NCBI GenBank assembly: GCA_003249625.1
Contig: QKII01000389.1
Coordinates: forward strand, 1 to 7,115
DNA length: 7,115 bases
Direction of reading: 5' to 3'
DNA from: Propionivibrio sp.
GTDB lineage: Bacteria; Pseudomonadota; Gammaproteobacteria; Burkholderiales; Rhodocyclaceae
The first letter of the stretch is position 1; every line of letters starts with the position of its first letter. Shown piece after piece: positions 1 through 5,696 of this stretch. A program made the position numbers and the translations under genes. The notes below the pieces were generated by a model that saw only the letters and a list, made by a program, of their open reading frames with translations, was not told the DNA's origin and made no database searches.

Positions 1-12
1 ATCGATGCGGTT

Positions 13-1203
13 TCAGTCGGCCTGGACCAGCAGCCCCTTGAGATATTCACCTTCCGGAAAATGCAGCGCGACCGGGTGATCGGGTCCGGCGGAGAGCCGG
101 CGCAGGATGCGCGCATCACGCCGGGCATCGACCGCCGCGCCGGCGACGATCTTCTGGAACAGTTCGAGGCCGATGCCACCCGAGCAGGAATAGGTCAGCA
201 GATAGCCGCCCGGATTGAGCAAACGGAACCCGAGCAGATTGATGTCCTTGTAGGCACGCGCAGCCCGGTCGGCATGCGCGGCCGACGGCGCGAACTTCGG
301 CGGATCGAGGACGATCAGGTCAAAACGGCGCTCTTCCTTGCGGAACACGCGCAGCGCTTCGAAAACATCGGCCTCCAGCCATTCGGCGCATGACGCGTCA
401 AGCTGCGGATTCATCGCCAGATTGGCCCGTGCGCCGGCCAGCGCCGGCCCGGACGAGTCGATCGACAGCACGTGCGCTGCGCCGCCGGCCAACGCCTGCA
501 GCGAGAAACCACCGGTGTAGCAGAAACAGTTGAGCACGCGCTTGCCCGCCGCCAGATCGCGTGTCAGCAGGCGATTGTCGCGCTGATCGAGGTAAAAGCC
601 GGTCTTGTGCCCGCCGACGACATCGACGCCGAGGCGCACACCGTTCTCGTCAATCGACAGACTGGCTTCCGGCGCTTCGCCGTAAACCCAGCCCGTGACA
701 GGTTCCAGCCCTTCGAGTCCACGCACGTCGGAATCGGAACGCTCGTAGATACGCGCGACACCAGTCGCCTTGACCAGCGCGCCGACAATGGCGTTGCGCC
801 ACTTGTCCGGGCCGGCGGCAGTCAATTGCAGGCAGATCGTGTCGCCGTAACGGTCGGCTATCACTCCTGGCAACCCGTCGGATTCACCATGAATCAGGCG
901 CATTCCGTCCTGCCCCGCCAATTGCGGCATCGCGTGGCGACGCGTCACGGCATCGGCGACTCGCCGCTTGAAGAAGGCGTCGTCGATGATCGCCTCCGGG
1001 TCAAAGCTCCATACGCGCGCACGGATCTGCGACTTCGGGCTCCATGCTGCCCGAGCGAGCCGGCGACCATCGGCGTCGATCACGTCCACAGTGTCACCCG
1101 GTCGCGCGCGACCGTTCAGGCGGGCGACCGAGCCTTCGAAAATCCAGGGATGACGACGAAAGAGCGAGCGCTCCTTGCCGGGTTTGAGTATGAGTTCAGG
1201 CAT
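13..1203 (-). CDS. rlmI: 23S rRNA m5C1962 methyltransferase RlmI
   Basis: A SAM-dependent methyltransferase that in E. coli makes 5-methylcytosine at position 1962 of 23S rRNA; cytosolic. The 396-residue product has an N-terminal PUA RNA-binding domain (about residues 3-75, starting PELILKPGKERSLFRRHPWIF), a linker domain, and a C-terminal Rossmann methyltransferase. Visible motifs are GHKTGFYLDQR (198-208), the SAM-binding motif I VLNCFCYTGGFSL (223-235), DPPKF (300-304), YSCS with Cys340, and the C-terminal DHPV and PEGEYLKG. Length equals the E. coli protein. The frame is open upstream to an ATG at 1326, but that extension would run into the preceding gene and has no family-like sequence, so the ATG at 1201-1203 is chosen; an ATG nine bases earlier (1210-1212) is a possible alternative. 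No clear Shine-Dalgarno is seen. It lies 49 bases after the c-di-GMP gene on the same strand and is probably cotranscribed with it. Confidence 0.95.
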   Translation of the reverse strand: MPELILKPGKERSLFRRHPWIFEGSVARLNGRARPGDTVDVIDADGRRLARAAWSPKSQIRARVWSFDPEAIIDDAFFKRRVADAVTRRHAMPQLAGQDGMRLIHGESDGLPGVIADRYGDTICLQLTAAGPDKWRNAIVGALVKATGVARIYERSDSDVRGLEGLEPVTGWVYGEAPEASLSIDENGVRLGVDVVGGHKTGFYLDQRDNRLLTRDLAAGKRVLNCFCYTGGFSLQALAGGAAHVLSIDSSGPALAGARANLAMNPQLDASCAEWLEADVFEALRVFRKEERRFDLIVLDPPKFAPSAAHADRAARAYKDINLLGFRLLNPGGYLLTYSCSGGIGLELFQKIVAGAAVDARRDARILRRLSAGPDHPVALHFPEGEYLKGLLVQAD

Positions 1204-1216
1204 GGGCGGCATTCTA

Positions 1217-1237
1217 CGCCGACGTTGCGCCGACGTT
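1217..1237. repeat. Short tandem direct repeat in the rlmI leader
   Basis: The 10-base word CGCCGACGTT occurs at 1217-1226 and again at 1228-1237, a period of 11, followed by a partial third copy (ACGCC, 1238-1242). It fills most of the 49-base gap between the c-di-GMP gene and rlmI, just upstream of the rlmI start. No hairpin or terminator is evident here, so transcription probably reads through. Two copies of a GC-rich word could be chance or local slippage. Confidence 0.5.
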
Positions 1238-1252
1238 ACGCCAATACGACGC

Positions 1253-3409
1253 TCAGTGTTTGAGCAGAAATTCCCGGAACGCTGCGGCGGCCATCGGGCG
1301 ACCGCAATGGTAGCCCTGTACCTCATCGCACTCGATCAGGCCAAGAAGATCGAGCACGTTCTGACTTTCAACGCCTTCGGCGATCGTTTTCAGCCCGAGG
1401 CTGCGCGCCATCTGGATAATCGCGCGCACGATCGCGGCATCTTCCGAATTCGGGACCAACTCGCGCACGAAGGTCTGGTCGATCTTCAGTTTGTCAACTT
1501 CGAAGCGCTTCAGATAGGCAAGACTGGAATAACCCGTGCCGAAATCGTCGATCGACAACTTGACGCCCATCTGCTTGAGCCGTTTCACCGCCGAGAGGAC
1601 ATTCTCGCTATCACGGATCAGGATCGACTCTGTCAGTTCCAGTTCCAGCAGATGCGGCTCCAGGCCGGTCTCCTCAAGCGCACTGGCAACCGATTGTTCG
1701 ATGTCGCCCCGCTTGAACTGGATCGCCGAGAGATTGACTGCCACGATCAAGTCCCCTTTCCCGGCCTCGCGCCAGCGCATCGCTTCACGGCACGCCTCGC
1801 GCAGTACCCAGTCACCGATCTGCACGATCAGCCCCGTTTCTTCGGCGACAGGGATGAAACGGCCTGGCGAAACCAGGCCGAGATCCGGATGTATCCAGCG
1901 AATGAGCGCTTCTGCGCCAATCAGTCGTCCGGTGGCGATCTTGATCTGCGGCTGATAGTGAAGGACGAACTGCCCCGCTTCCAGCGCCCGCCACAAGCCG
2001 GCATGAATGGTGATCTGCTCGACCGCGTCCTCGTTCATATCCTCGTTGAAGAAGCGATACGTGTTGCGGCCCGCCTCCTTGGCACGGAACATCGCCATGT
2101 CAGCCTTCTTCAGCAGCGTTTCGAAATCGGCGCCGTCCTCCGGGTAAATGGCTACGCCGACGGATACCGAGGTCGTCAATTCCTGACCGTCGATCTGGAA
2201 GGGCCGATGCAGATCATCCATCAGTTCGCCGAGGAAAGTCACGATCGCATCGGGCTCGGCAAGATTGGAAAGCAGCAGATGAAACTCGTCGCCACCCTGC
2301 CGGCTCAGGGTATCTGTACTGCGCACATGCGTCGACAGGCGTCCGGCAACCTCAATGAGCAGGCGGTCGCCGGCGTTGTGACCCAGGAAATCGTTGATCG
2401 TCTTGAACCGGTCGAGGTCGATAATCATCAGCGCCAGCTTCGTGCCGTTACTGCGAGCGAAGGCCATGGCCTGCTGCAGACGGTCCTTCAAGAGCGCCTG
2501 GTTCGGCAACCCCGTCAGCGCATCGTGGTACGACAGGTACTCGGCCCGTGCCTCAGCCTGTTTGCGTTCGGTAATGTCGGAAATGATCCAGATACTACCC
2601 AGCTCAGGTCGTGTTTGATCAACAAGGCGCCCCGACAGTTCACCCCAGAAGGTACTGCCATCCATGCGTGTAAGAATTTCGGCAAAGGAATAGCTTTTCC
2701 CGGCAAGGAGTTCGGGATAGGCCGCACCACTATTTGAATAGGTTTCGTCGCTTGGATACATGATCCGGGTTGACTGCCCGATCAACGCGCCCGGCAGGGC
2801 GCCAAGTATTTCCTCGGCACGCCTGTTGCACGACACGATAACGCGATCGCGAATCATGGCAATGCCGACCAGCGCATTGTCGAGAAGGGCCTCTTTCTCG
2901 GAAAGGAGCGATTTCACCATTTCGTGCGCCCGCTTCCGTTCAGTGACGTCGCGCCCGACGATAACGCCGTAGCTTCGCCCCTCAAGCCTTGCCAGACGAT
3001 AGGACAGGTCCAGCCACACCGACCGCCCGTCACGGCGGAATTCGGTCACGTCTGAATGTGAAGGCACCTCATTGGAATCGCGCTCCTGGCAAGACTCAAT
3101 GCGTAAAGCCTCGACAATTTCAGCGGCATCCCCCAGACCCAGCGAAACAAACGGTTCGCCGATCAGCGTCGCAGAGGCGCGCCCGAGCAATTGCCCCAGC
3201 GCGGCGTTGGCGTCGCTGACCGTCCCCTCCGGCAACGAGATCAGGACGACACAGTCGCTCGTCCAGTCGAGCAAGGTACGAAAACGCTCCAACCGGTCGA
3301 GATTCTCGCGCAACTGTGGATAGTAGCTCTTGCGAAACGAACGCTCGCCGAGGCCGACGATCCGGCTCTTCTGCTCTTCCCAGTCGTTCGGCTCAGAGGG
3401 CTTCGCCAT
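1253..3409 (-). CDS. PAS-PAS-GGDEF-EAL cyclic-di-GMP synthase/phosphodiesterase
   Basis: A 718-residue protein predicted to make and/or break the second messenger c-di-GMP. No signal peptide or membrane segment is seen, so it should be cytosolic. Layout: a charged N-terminal helix region (about 10-45, containing SFRKSYYPQL), PAS domain 1 (about 42-158, ending RDVTERKRA), PAS domain 2 (about 168-288, ending SDITERKQA), GGDEF (about 292-455) and EAL (about 467-716). The synthase site is intact (GGDEF, 372-376), as is a product-inhibition I-site RxxD (RSTD, 363-366) exactly five residues upstream. The EAL site is also complete by inspection: EAL 500-502, Asn559, ELTES 591-595, DDFGTGYSSL 621-630, Lys642, EGVE 678-681, and QGY 698-700. 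The ATG at 3409 is preferred over one at 3436 because AAGG (3416-3419) lies six bases before it. The start overlaps the ercA-like gene by 17 bases. The signal sensed by the PAS domains is unknown; no obvious heme or flavin ligand motif was recognised. Confidence 0.93.
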   Translation of the reverse strand: MAKPSEPNDWEEQKSRIVGLGERSFRKSYYPQLRENLDRLERFRTLLDWTSDCVVLISLPEGTVSDANAALGQLLGRASATLIGEPFVSLGLGDAAEIVEALRIESCQERDSNEVPSHSDVTEFRRDGRSVWLDLSYRLARLEGRSYGVIVGRDVTERKRAHEMVKSLLSEKEALLDNALVGIAMIRDRVIVSCNRRAEEILGALPGALIGQSTRIMYPSDETYSNSGAAYPELLAGKSYSFAEILTRMDGSTFWGELSGRLVDQTRPELGSIWIISDITERKQAEARAEYLSYHDALTGLPNQALLKDRLQQAMAFARSNGTKLALMIIDLDRFKTINDFLGHNAGDRLLIEVAGRLSTHVRSTDTLSRQGGDEFHLLLSNLAEPDAIVTFLGELMDDLHRPFQIDGQELTTSVSVGVAIYPEDGADFETLLKKADMAMFRAKEAGRNTYRFFNEDMNEDAVEQITIHAGLWRALEAGQFVLHYQPQIKIATGRLIGAEALIRWIHPDLGLVSPGRFIPVAEETGLIVQIGDWVLREACREAMRWREAGKGDLIVAVNLSAIQFKRGDIEQSVASALEETGLEPHLLELELTESILIRDSENVLSAVKRLKQMGVKLSIDDFGTGYSSLAYLKRFEVDKLKIDQTFVRELVPNSEDAAIVRAIIQMARSLGLKTIAEGVESQNVLDLLGLIECDEVQGYHCGRPMAAAAFREFLLKH

Positions 3410-4550
3410 AAATCGCCTTGACGTCGCCGACAACAACGCGGCGCGGATTGGTTACGAGGCATGCATCGTTGATCGCATGCCGGGTCAATTGCGGAATATC
3501 CGTCTCGCTAACTCCGCGCGCCGCCAGCGCATCGACAATCCCGACCCGTCGGCGCAACGATGACAGCGCTTCCGTAATTCTCCGCGAAAGTTCCTGTTCG
3601 GCCATCCCGCGGGTATCGATCCCGATTACTTCCGCCACCCGGCGGAAACGCTCGACCGCCGAGGTCATGTTGAAGCGCGCGACATGTTCAAGCAGCAGCG
3701 CATTGCATTCGCCATGAGCCAGACCGAGATAGCCGCCGAGCGAGTGCGCCAGTGCGTGCACTGCGCCGAGACTGGCATTCGAGAACGCCAGTCCCGCCTG
3801 CAAGCTGGCCAGCATCATGTTTTCCCGCGCCGCCACCTGGCCGGGATTCGAGACAGCCTGCTCAACGTTGTTCCATACCAGCCGGATCGCTTCGAGCGCA
3901 TGAACATCCGCCACCGGCGAACTGGCGGTGGAGACGTACGCTTCGATGGCGTGGGTCAACGCGTCCAGACCGGTACATGCCGTCAGATACGGCGCCATCG
4001 TCGTCGTCGTTTCCGGATCGATCAACGCCACGTCCGGGACAACGGTCTTGCTGATGATCGCCATCTTGTAGCGCTCATCCGAATTCACGATGATGCAGAA
4101 CTGCGATACGTCGGCTGCGGTACCCGCGGTGGTCGGAATACAGATCAGCGGCGGTCCAGGCAACTCGATCTGGTCGACTCCCTCGAACTGGCGCACATCG
4201 ATCTCGTTCGTGTGCACGACGCCGATCGCCTTGGCGCAATCGATAACGCTGCCGCCACCGAGCGCCACGATGACGTCGCAACGCTCCCGCGCGTAAAGCT
4301 CGGCACCGGCCATGACCTCGTAATCCTTCGGGTTGGGCGTCAAGTCCTTGAACACCACCGACTCAATGCCAAACTCGGAAAGATCGGCCTGCACATCCTT
4401 CAACCAGCCCGCAGCGATCACCCCCGCATCGGTGACGATCATCACGCGCCGCGCCATCATGTTCTTGGCGTAGAAGCCGACACGCCGCCGCGACCCCACA
4501 CCGAAGATGAACTCCGGCGCGACGAACTTGCGCATCTCGTAAAGAGCCAT
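3393..4550 (-). CDS. ercA: Iron-containing alcohol dehydrogenase family protein, ErcA-like
   Basis: A 385-residue member of the group III (metal-dependent, NAD-linked) alcohol dehydrogenase family, cytosolic. Seen: an N-terminal nucleotide-binding half with GGGSVID (98-104) and PTTAGTAADVSQF (139-151), then an all-helical metal-binding half. Asp196, His200, His265 and His279 align with the four iron ligands of E. coli FucO, and His269 matches the conserved extra histidine. The metal site therefore looks intact and enzyme activity is possible. The start LRKFV-like (MRKFVAPEFIFG, 6-17) and ADVSQF, in place of the more usual SEVT/SEMTRF, resemble ErcA, a protein reported in Pseudomonas to take part in regulation of ethanol oxidation; this assignment is from memory of the family and is moderate. 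The ATG at 4550 follows a strong purine-rich ribosome binding site with eight-base spacing. The substrate is unknown. It is first of three same-strand genes, and its last 17 bases overlap the c-di-GMP gene. Confidence 0.85.
   Translation of the reverse strand: MALYEMRKFVAPEFIFGVGSRRRVGFYAKNMMARRVMIVTDAGVIAAGWLKDVQADLSEFGIESVVFKDLTPNPKDYEVMAGAELYARERCDVIVALGGGSVIDCAKAIGVVHTNEIDVRQFEGVDQIELPGPPLICIPTTAGTAADVSQFCIIVNSDERYKMAIISKTVVPDVALIDPETTTTMAPYLTACTGLDALTHAIEAYVSTASSPVADVHALEAIRLVWNNVEQAVSNPGQVAARENMMLASLQAGLAFSNASLGAVHALAHSLGGYLGLAHGECNALLLEHVARFNMTSAVERFRRVAEVIGIDTRGMAEQELSRRITEALSSLRRRVGIVDALAARGVSETDIPQLTRHAINDACLVTNPRRVVVGDVKAIYGEAL
3416..3419 (-). promoter_or_regulatory. Ribosome binding site of the GGDEF-EAL gene, inside the ercA-like gene
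   Basis: On the minus strand AAGG is followed by six bases and then ATG (3409-3407). The site lies within the last codons of the upstream gene (GTC AAG GCG ATT TAT GGC), so ribosomes finishing the first protein pass directly over the start of the second. This supports the 718-residue start and suggests translational coupling. The match is short, so initiation may depend on upstream translation. Confidence 0.6.
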
Positions 4551-4558
4551 AATTCAGA

Positions 4559-4579
4559 TCCTTCCCCTTTTTTCCCCTC
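4559..4579 (-). promoter_or_regulatory. Purine-rich leader and ribosome binding site of the ercA-like gene, with mirror repeat
   Basis: Twenty-one consecutive pyrimidines on the plus strand give an all-purine stretch in the ercA-like mRNA. It ends in AAGGA (4563-4559), eight bases before the ATG at 4550, a good Shine-Dalgarno. Within it 4563-4578 is a perfect 16-base mirror repeat (four C, six T, four C, flanked by T on each side). The mRNA therefore offers two GGGG-containing anti-SD-like blocks upstream of the true site. Such mirror repeats can form triplex DNA in vitro; whether this one does anything is unknown. Confidence 0.7.
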
Positions 4580-4591
4580 GGACCATACAGG

Positions 4592-4605
4592 GAACTCTTA
4601 AGTTC
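4592..4605. repeat. Perfect inverted repeat GAACT-N4-AGTTC in the divergent region
   Basis: GAACT (4592-4596) and AGTTC (4601-4605) are exact reverse complements separated by CTTA. The site lies 42 bases upstream of the ercA-like start. It could be a transcription factor site or an mRNA hairpin in the ercA-like leader, but five-base arms can arise by chance. Confidence 0.35.
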
Positions 4606-4637
4606 GTGCGCTTCAATACTAGCCTCTACAAAGCCCC

Positions 4638-4651
4638 ACCGGCAACCCGGT
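4638..4651. repeat. Perfect inverted repeat ACCGG-N4-CCGGT near the -35 region of the HAD promoter
   Basis: ACCGG (4638-4642) and CCGGT (4647-4651) flank CAAC. The right arm falls where the -35 element of the rightward promoter should lie. The position fits an operator that would block that promoter. It is followed by TTATTTC, but no plus-strand gene ends upstream, so a terminator role is unlikely. No regulator family was recognised. Confidence 0.35.
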
Positions 4652-4675
4652 TTATTTCACCTTTACCTGTATACT
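4647..4675 (+). promoter_or_regulatory. Probable promoter of the HAD phosphatase gene
   Basis: TATACT (4670-4675) matches five of six bases of the sigma70 -10 element. The corresponding -35 region at 17-base spacing is CCGGTT (4647-4652), a poor match, so the promoter may be weak or activator-dependent. Transcription would begin near 4682, leaving a leader of about 46 bases. I could not identify a convincing promoter for the leftward ercA-like gene in the same interval. Confidence 0.4.
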
Positions 4676-4717
4676 GCCTGGTTGTTGCCCCGCCCCCTGT
4701 ACTCACCATTCATCCTT

Positions 4718-4722
4718 GGAGG
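4718..4722 (+). promoter_or_regulatory. Ribosome binding site deciding the HAD start
   Basis: GGAGG lies five bases before ATG at 4728-4730. An in-frame TTG at 4716 would overlap this site and adds only four non-conserved residues, so the ATG is taken as the start. Confidence 0.8.
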
Positions 4723-4727
4723 ATCCC

Positions 4728-5564
4728 ATGACGTACCGCCTGGTTGCGCTTGACCTTGACGGCACGCTGCTCGACAACGACCTGCAGATCAGGCATCGCA
4801 CCCTCGACGCACTGCAACGCATCCGTGAACGCGGCGTCCAGCCGATGATTGTCACTGGCCGCCACCACACGGCAGCTCGCGCCTACTGGCACCAGTTGCG
4901 TCTGGAACTGCCCGCAATTTGTTGTAACGGCACTTACGTCTATGACTTTAAGAACAATAAACCACTCGTTGGCAATCCACTGACCCGCGAAGAGGCTCGC
5001 CTGCTGCTGTCGATCGTGCGCGAACATCCTGTGCATGCCATGATTTACCTCGACGAGGCGATGACCTACGAGACCCACGGCGCGCACATGACCGGGATGC
5101 TCGGCTGGTCAGCCACGCTCCCCGAACCGCTCCGCCCACGCGTAGAACGTGTGGACTCGTTCGAGCAGGTGATCGACGAGGCTAGCGTGCTCTGGAAGTT
5201 TCTGGTCGCCAGCGAAGACATTGCCGCGCTGGAATATTTCGAAAAAGTCATCCGCACTCGCCCGGAACTTAGCTGCGTAAGATCAGCTGGCAATCGCCTC
5301 GACATTTCCCGCGCCGGCATCAGCAAGGGACACCGCCTCGCCGAGTTCATCGCCCAGCGCGGCATCGAACCGCACGAGGTCATTGCCTTCGGTGACCAGA
5401 ATAACGACAAGGAGATGCTTGAGCTCGCAGGCCTGGGCGTCGCTATGGGCAACAGCAGACAGGAAGTGCGCGACAGCGCCGACTGGGTGACCGGCCCCAA
5501 CGACAGCGATGGCATTGCCGACGTGCTGCACCGTTTCGTTCTGGCGACCACCGACGCATGCTGA
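4728..5564 (+). CDS. Cof-type HAD-IIB family phosphatase
   Basis: A 278-residue cytosolic haloacid dehalogenase-superfamily hydrolase, the usual length for Cof/YbiV/YidA-type enzymes that remove phosphate from sugar phosphates, FMN, PLP or similar small molecules. All four catalytic motifs are present: DLDGTLLDN with nucleophile Asp9 and acid/base Asp11; IVTGR with Thr43; GISKG with Lys200; and FGDQNND (221-227) binding Mg through Asp223 and Asp227. The stretch between motifs II and III (about 80-190) is the C2b-type cap that sets substrate choice. The family is broad and the substrate cannot be read from sequence. It stands alone between a divergent gene and tkt; proximity to tkt is compatible with a sugar phosphate substrate, but tkt has its own likely promoter. 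Its last codons overlap that promoter. Confidence 0.92.
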   Translation: MTYRLVALDLDGTLLDNDLQIRHRTLDALQRIRERGVQPMIVTGRHHTAARAYWHQLRLELPAICCNGTYVYDFKNNKPLVGNPLTREEARLLLSIVREHPVHAMIYLDEAMTYETHGAHMTGMLGWSATLPEPLRPRVERVDSFEQVIDEASVLWKFLVASEDIAALEYFEKVIRTRPELSCVRSAGNRLDISRAGISKGHRLAEFIAQRGIEPHEVIAFGDQNNDKEMLELAGLGVAMGNSRQEVRDSADWVTGPNDSDGIADVLHRFVLATTDAC

Positions 5565-5589
5565 CAACCTCGTAACATTTGGATAAAAT
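5561..5589 (+). promoter_or_regulatory. Probable sigma70 promoter of tkt
   Basis: CTGACA (5561-5566, five of six bases of the -35 consensus) and TAAAAT (5584-5589, five of six of the -10) are separated by an optimal 17 bases, in an AT-rich patch that stands out from the GC-rich surroundings. The -35 box overlaps the TGA stop of the HAD gene. Transcription would start near 5596, giving tkt a leader of about 100 bases. Confidence 0.65.
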
Positions 5590-5608
5590 AAAATACTTTT
5601 GTAAGGAC

Positions 5609-5621
5609 GCAAATCGTTTGC
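5609..5621. repeat. Inverted repeat GCAAA-TCG-TTTGC in the tkt leader, operator-like
   Basis: The arms GCAAA (5609-5613) and TTTGC (5617-5621) are perfect reverse complements around TCG. The site lies about 13 bases after the predicted tkt transcription start, a typical repressor position. The core AATCGTTT (5612-5619) fits the AAnCGnTT pattern common in LacI-family operators, including Cra/FruR sites, but the outer bases do not match the Cra consensus well. No regulator gene is in the window. Confidence 0.35.
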
Positions 5622-5682
5622 ACGGCCGATCCGACATTGAGCTTTGAACGCCGGCGGCCTGTTCCGTTTTCTTTCTCGCTTC

Positions 5683-5687
5683 AGGAG
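5683..5687 (+). promoter_or_regulatory. Ribosome binding site of tkt
   Basis: AGGAG lies nine bases before ATG at 5697. An out-of-frame ATG at 5690 is only two bases from it, too close for efficient use, and opens just 18 codons. Confidence 0.75.
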
Positions 5688-5696
5688 TGATGACTC

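Noticed and set aside
472..1263. A 263-codon plus-strand reading frame opposite rlmI
   Set aside because: It is antisense to a full-length RlmI with all family motifs and has no independent support.
1204..1326. A 41-residue N-terminal extension of RlmI
   Set aside because: The frame is open but the extra residues overlap the upstream coding sequence and do not resemble the PUA domain. The shorter form matches E. coli RlmI at 396 residues.
1175..2737. A 520-codon plus-strand reading frame opposite the GGDEF-EAL gene
   Set aside because: The opposite strand encodes conserved GGDEF and EAL domains. This frame shows no recognisable domain and no ribosome binding site.
3684..4601. A 305-codon plus-strand reading frame opposite the ercA-like gene
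   Set aside because: It is the His/Arg/Asp-rich shadow of a conserved dehydrogenase gene, with no motif of its own.
4667..4684. A LexA-like site (CTGTATACTG...)
   Set aside because: The required CTG-N10-CAG symmetry is absent; only the left half is present.
4676..4696. A sigma54-type GG-N10-GC element
   Set aside because: The spacing can be found, but the flanking bases do not match the TGGCAC / TTGC consensus.
5590..5696. A rho-independent terminator between the HAD gene and tkt
   Set aside because: GC-rich stretches near 5622-5665 do not form a compact stem followed by a clean T run; the nearby TTTTCTTTC lacks a convincing hairpin.
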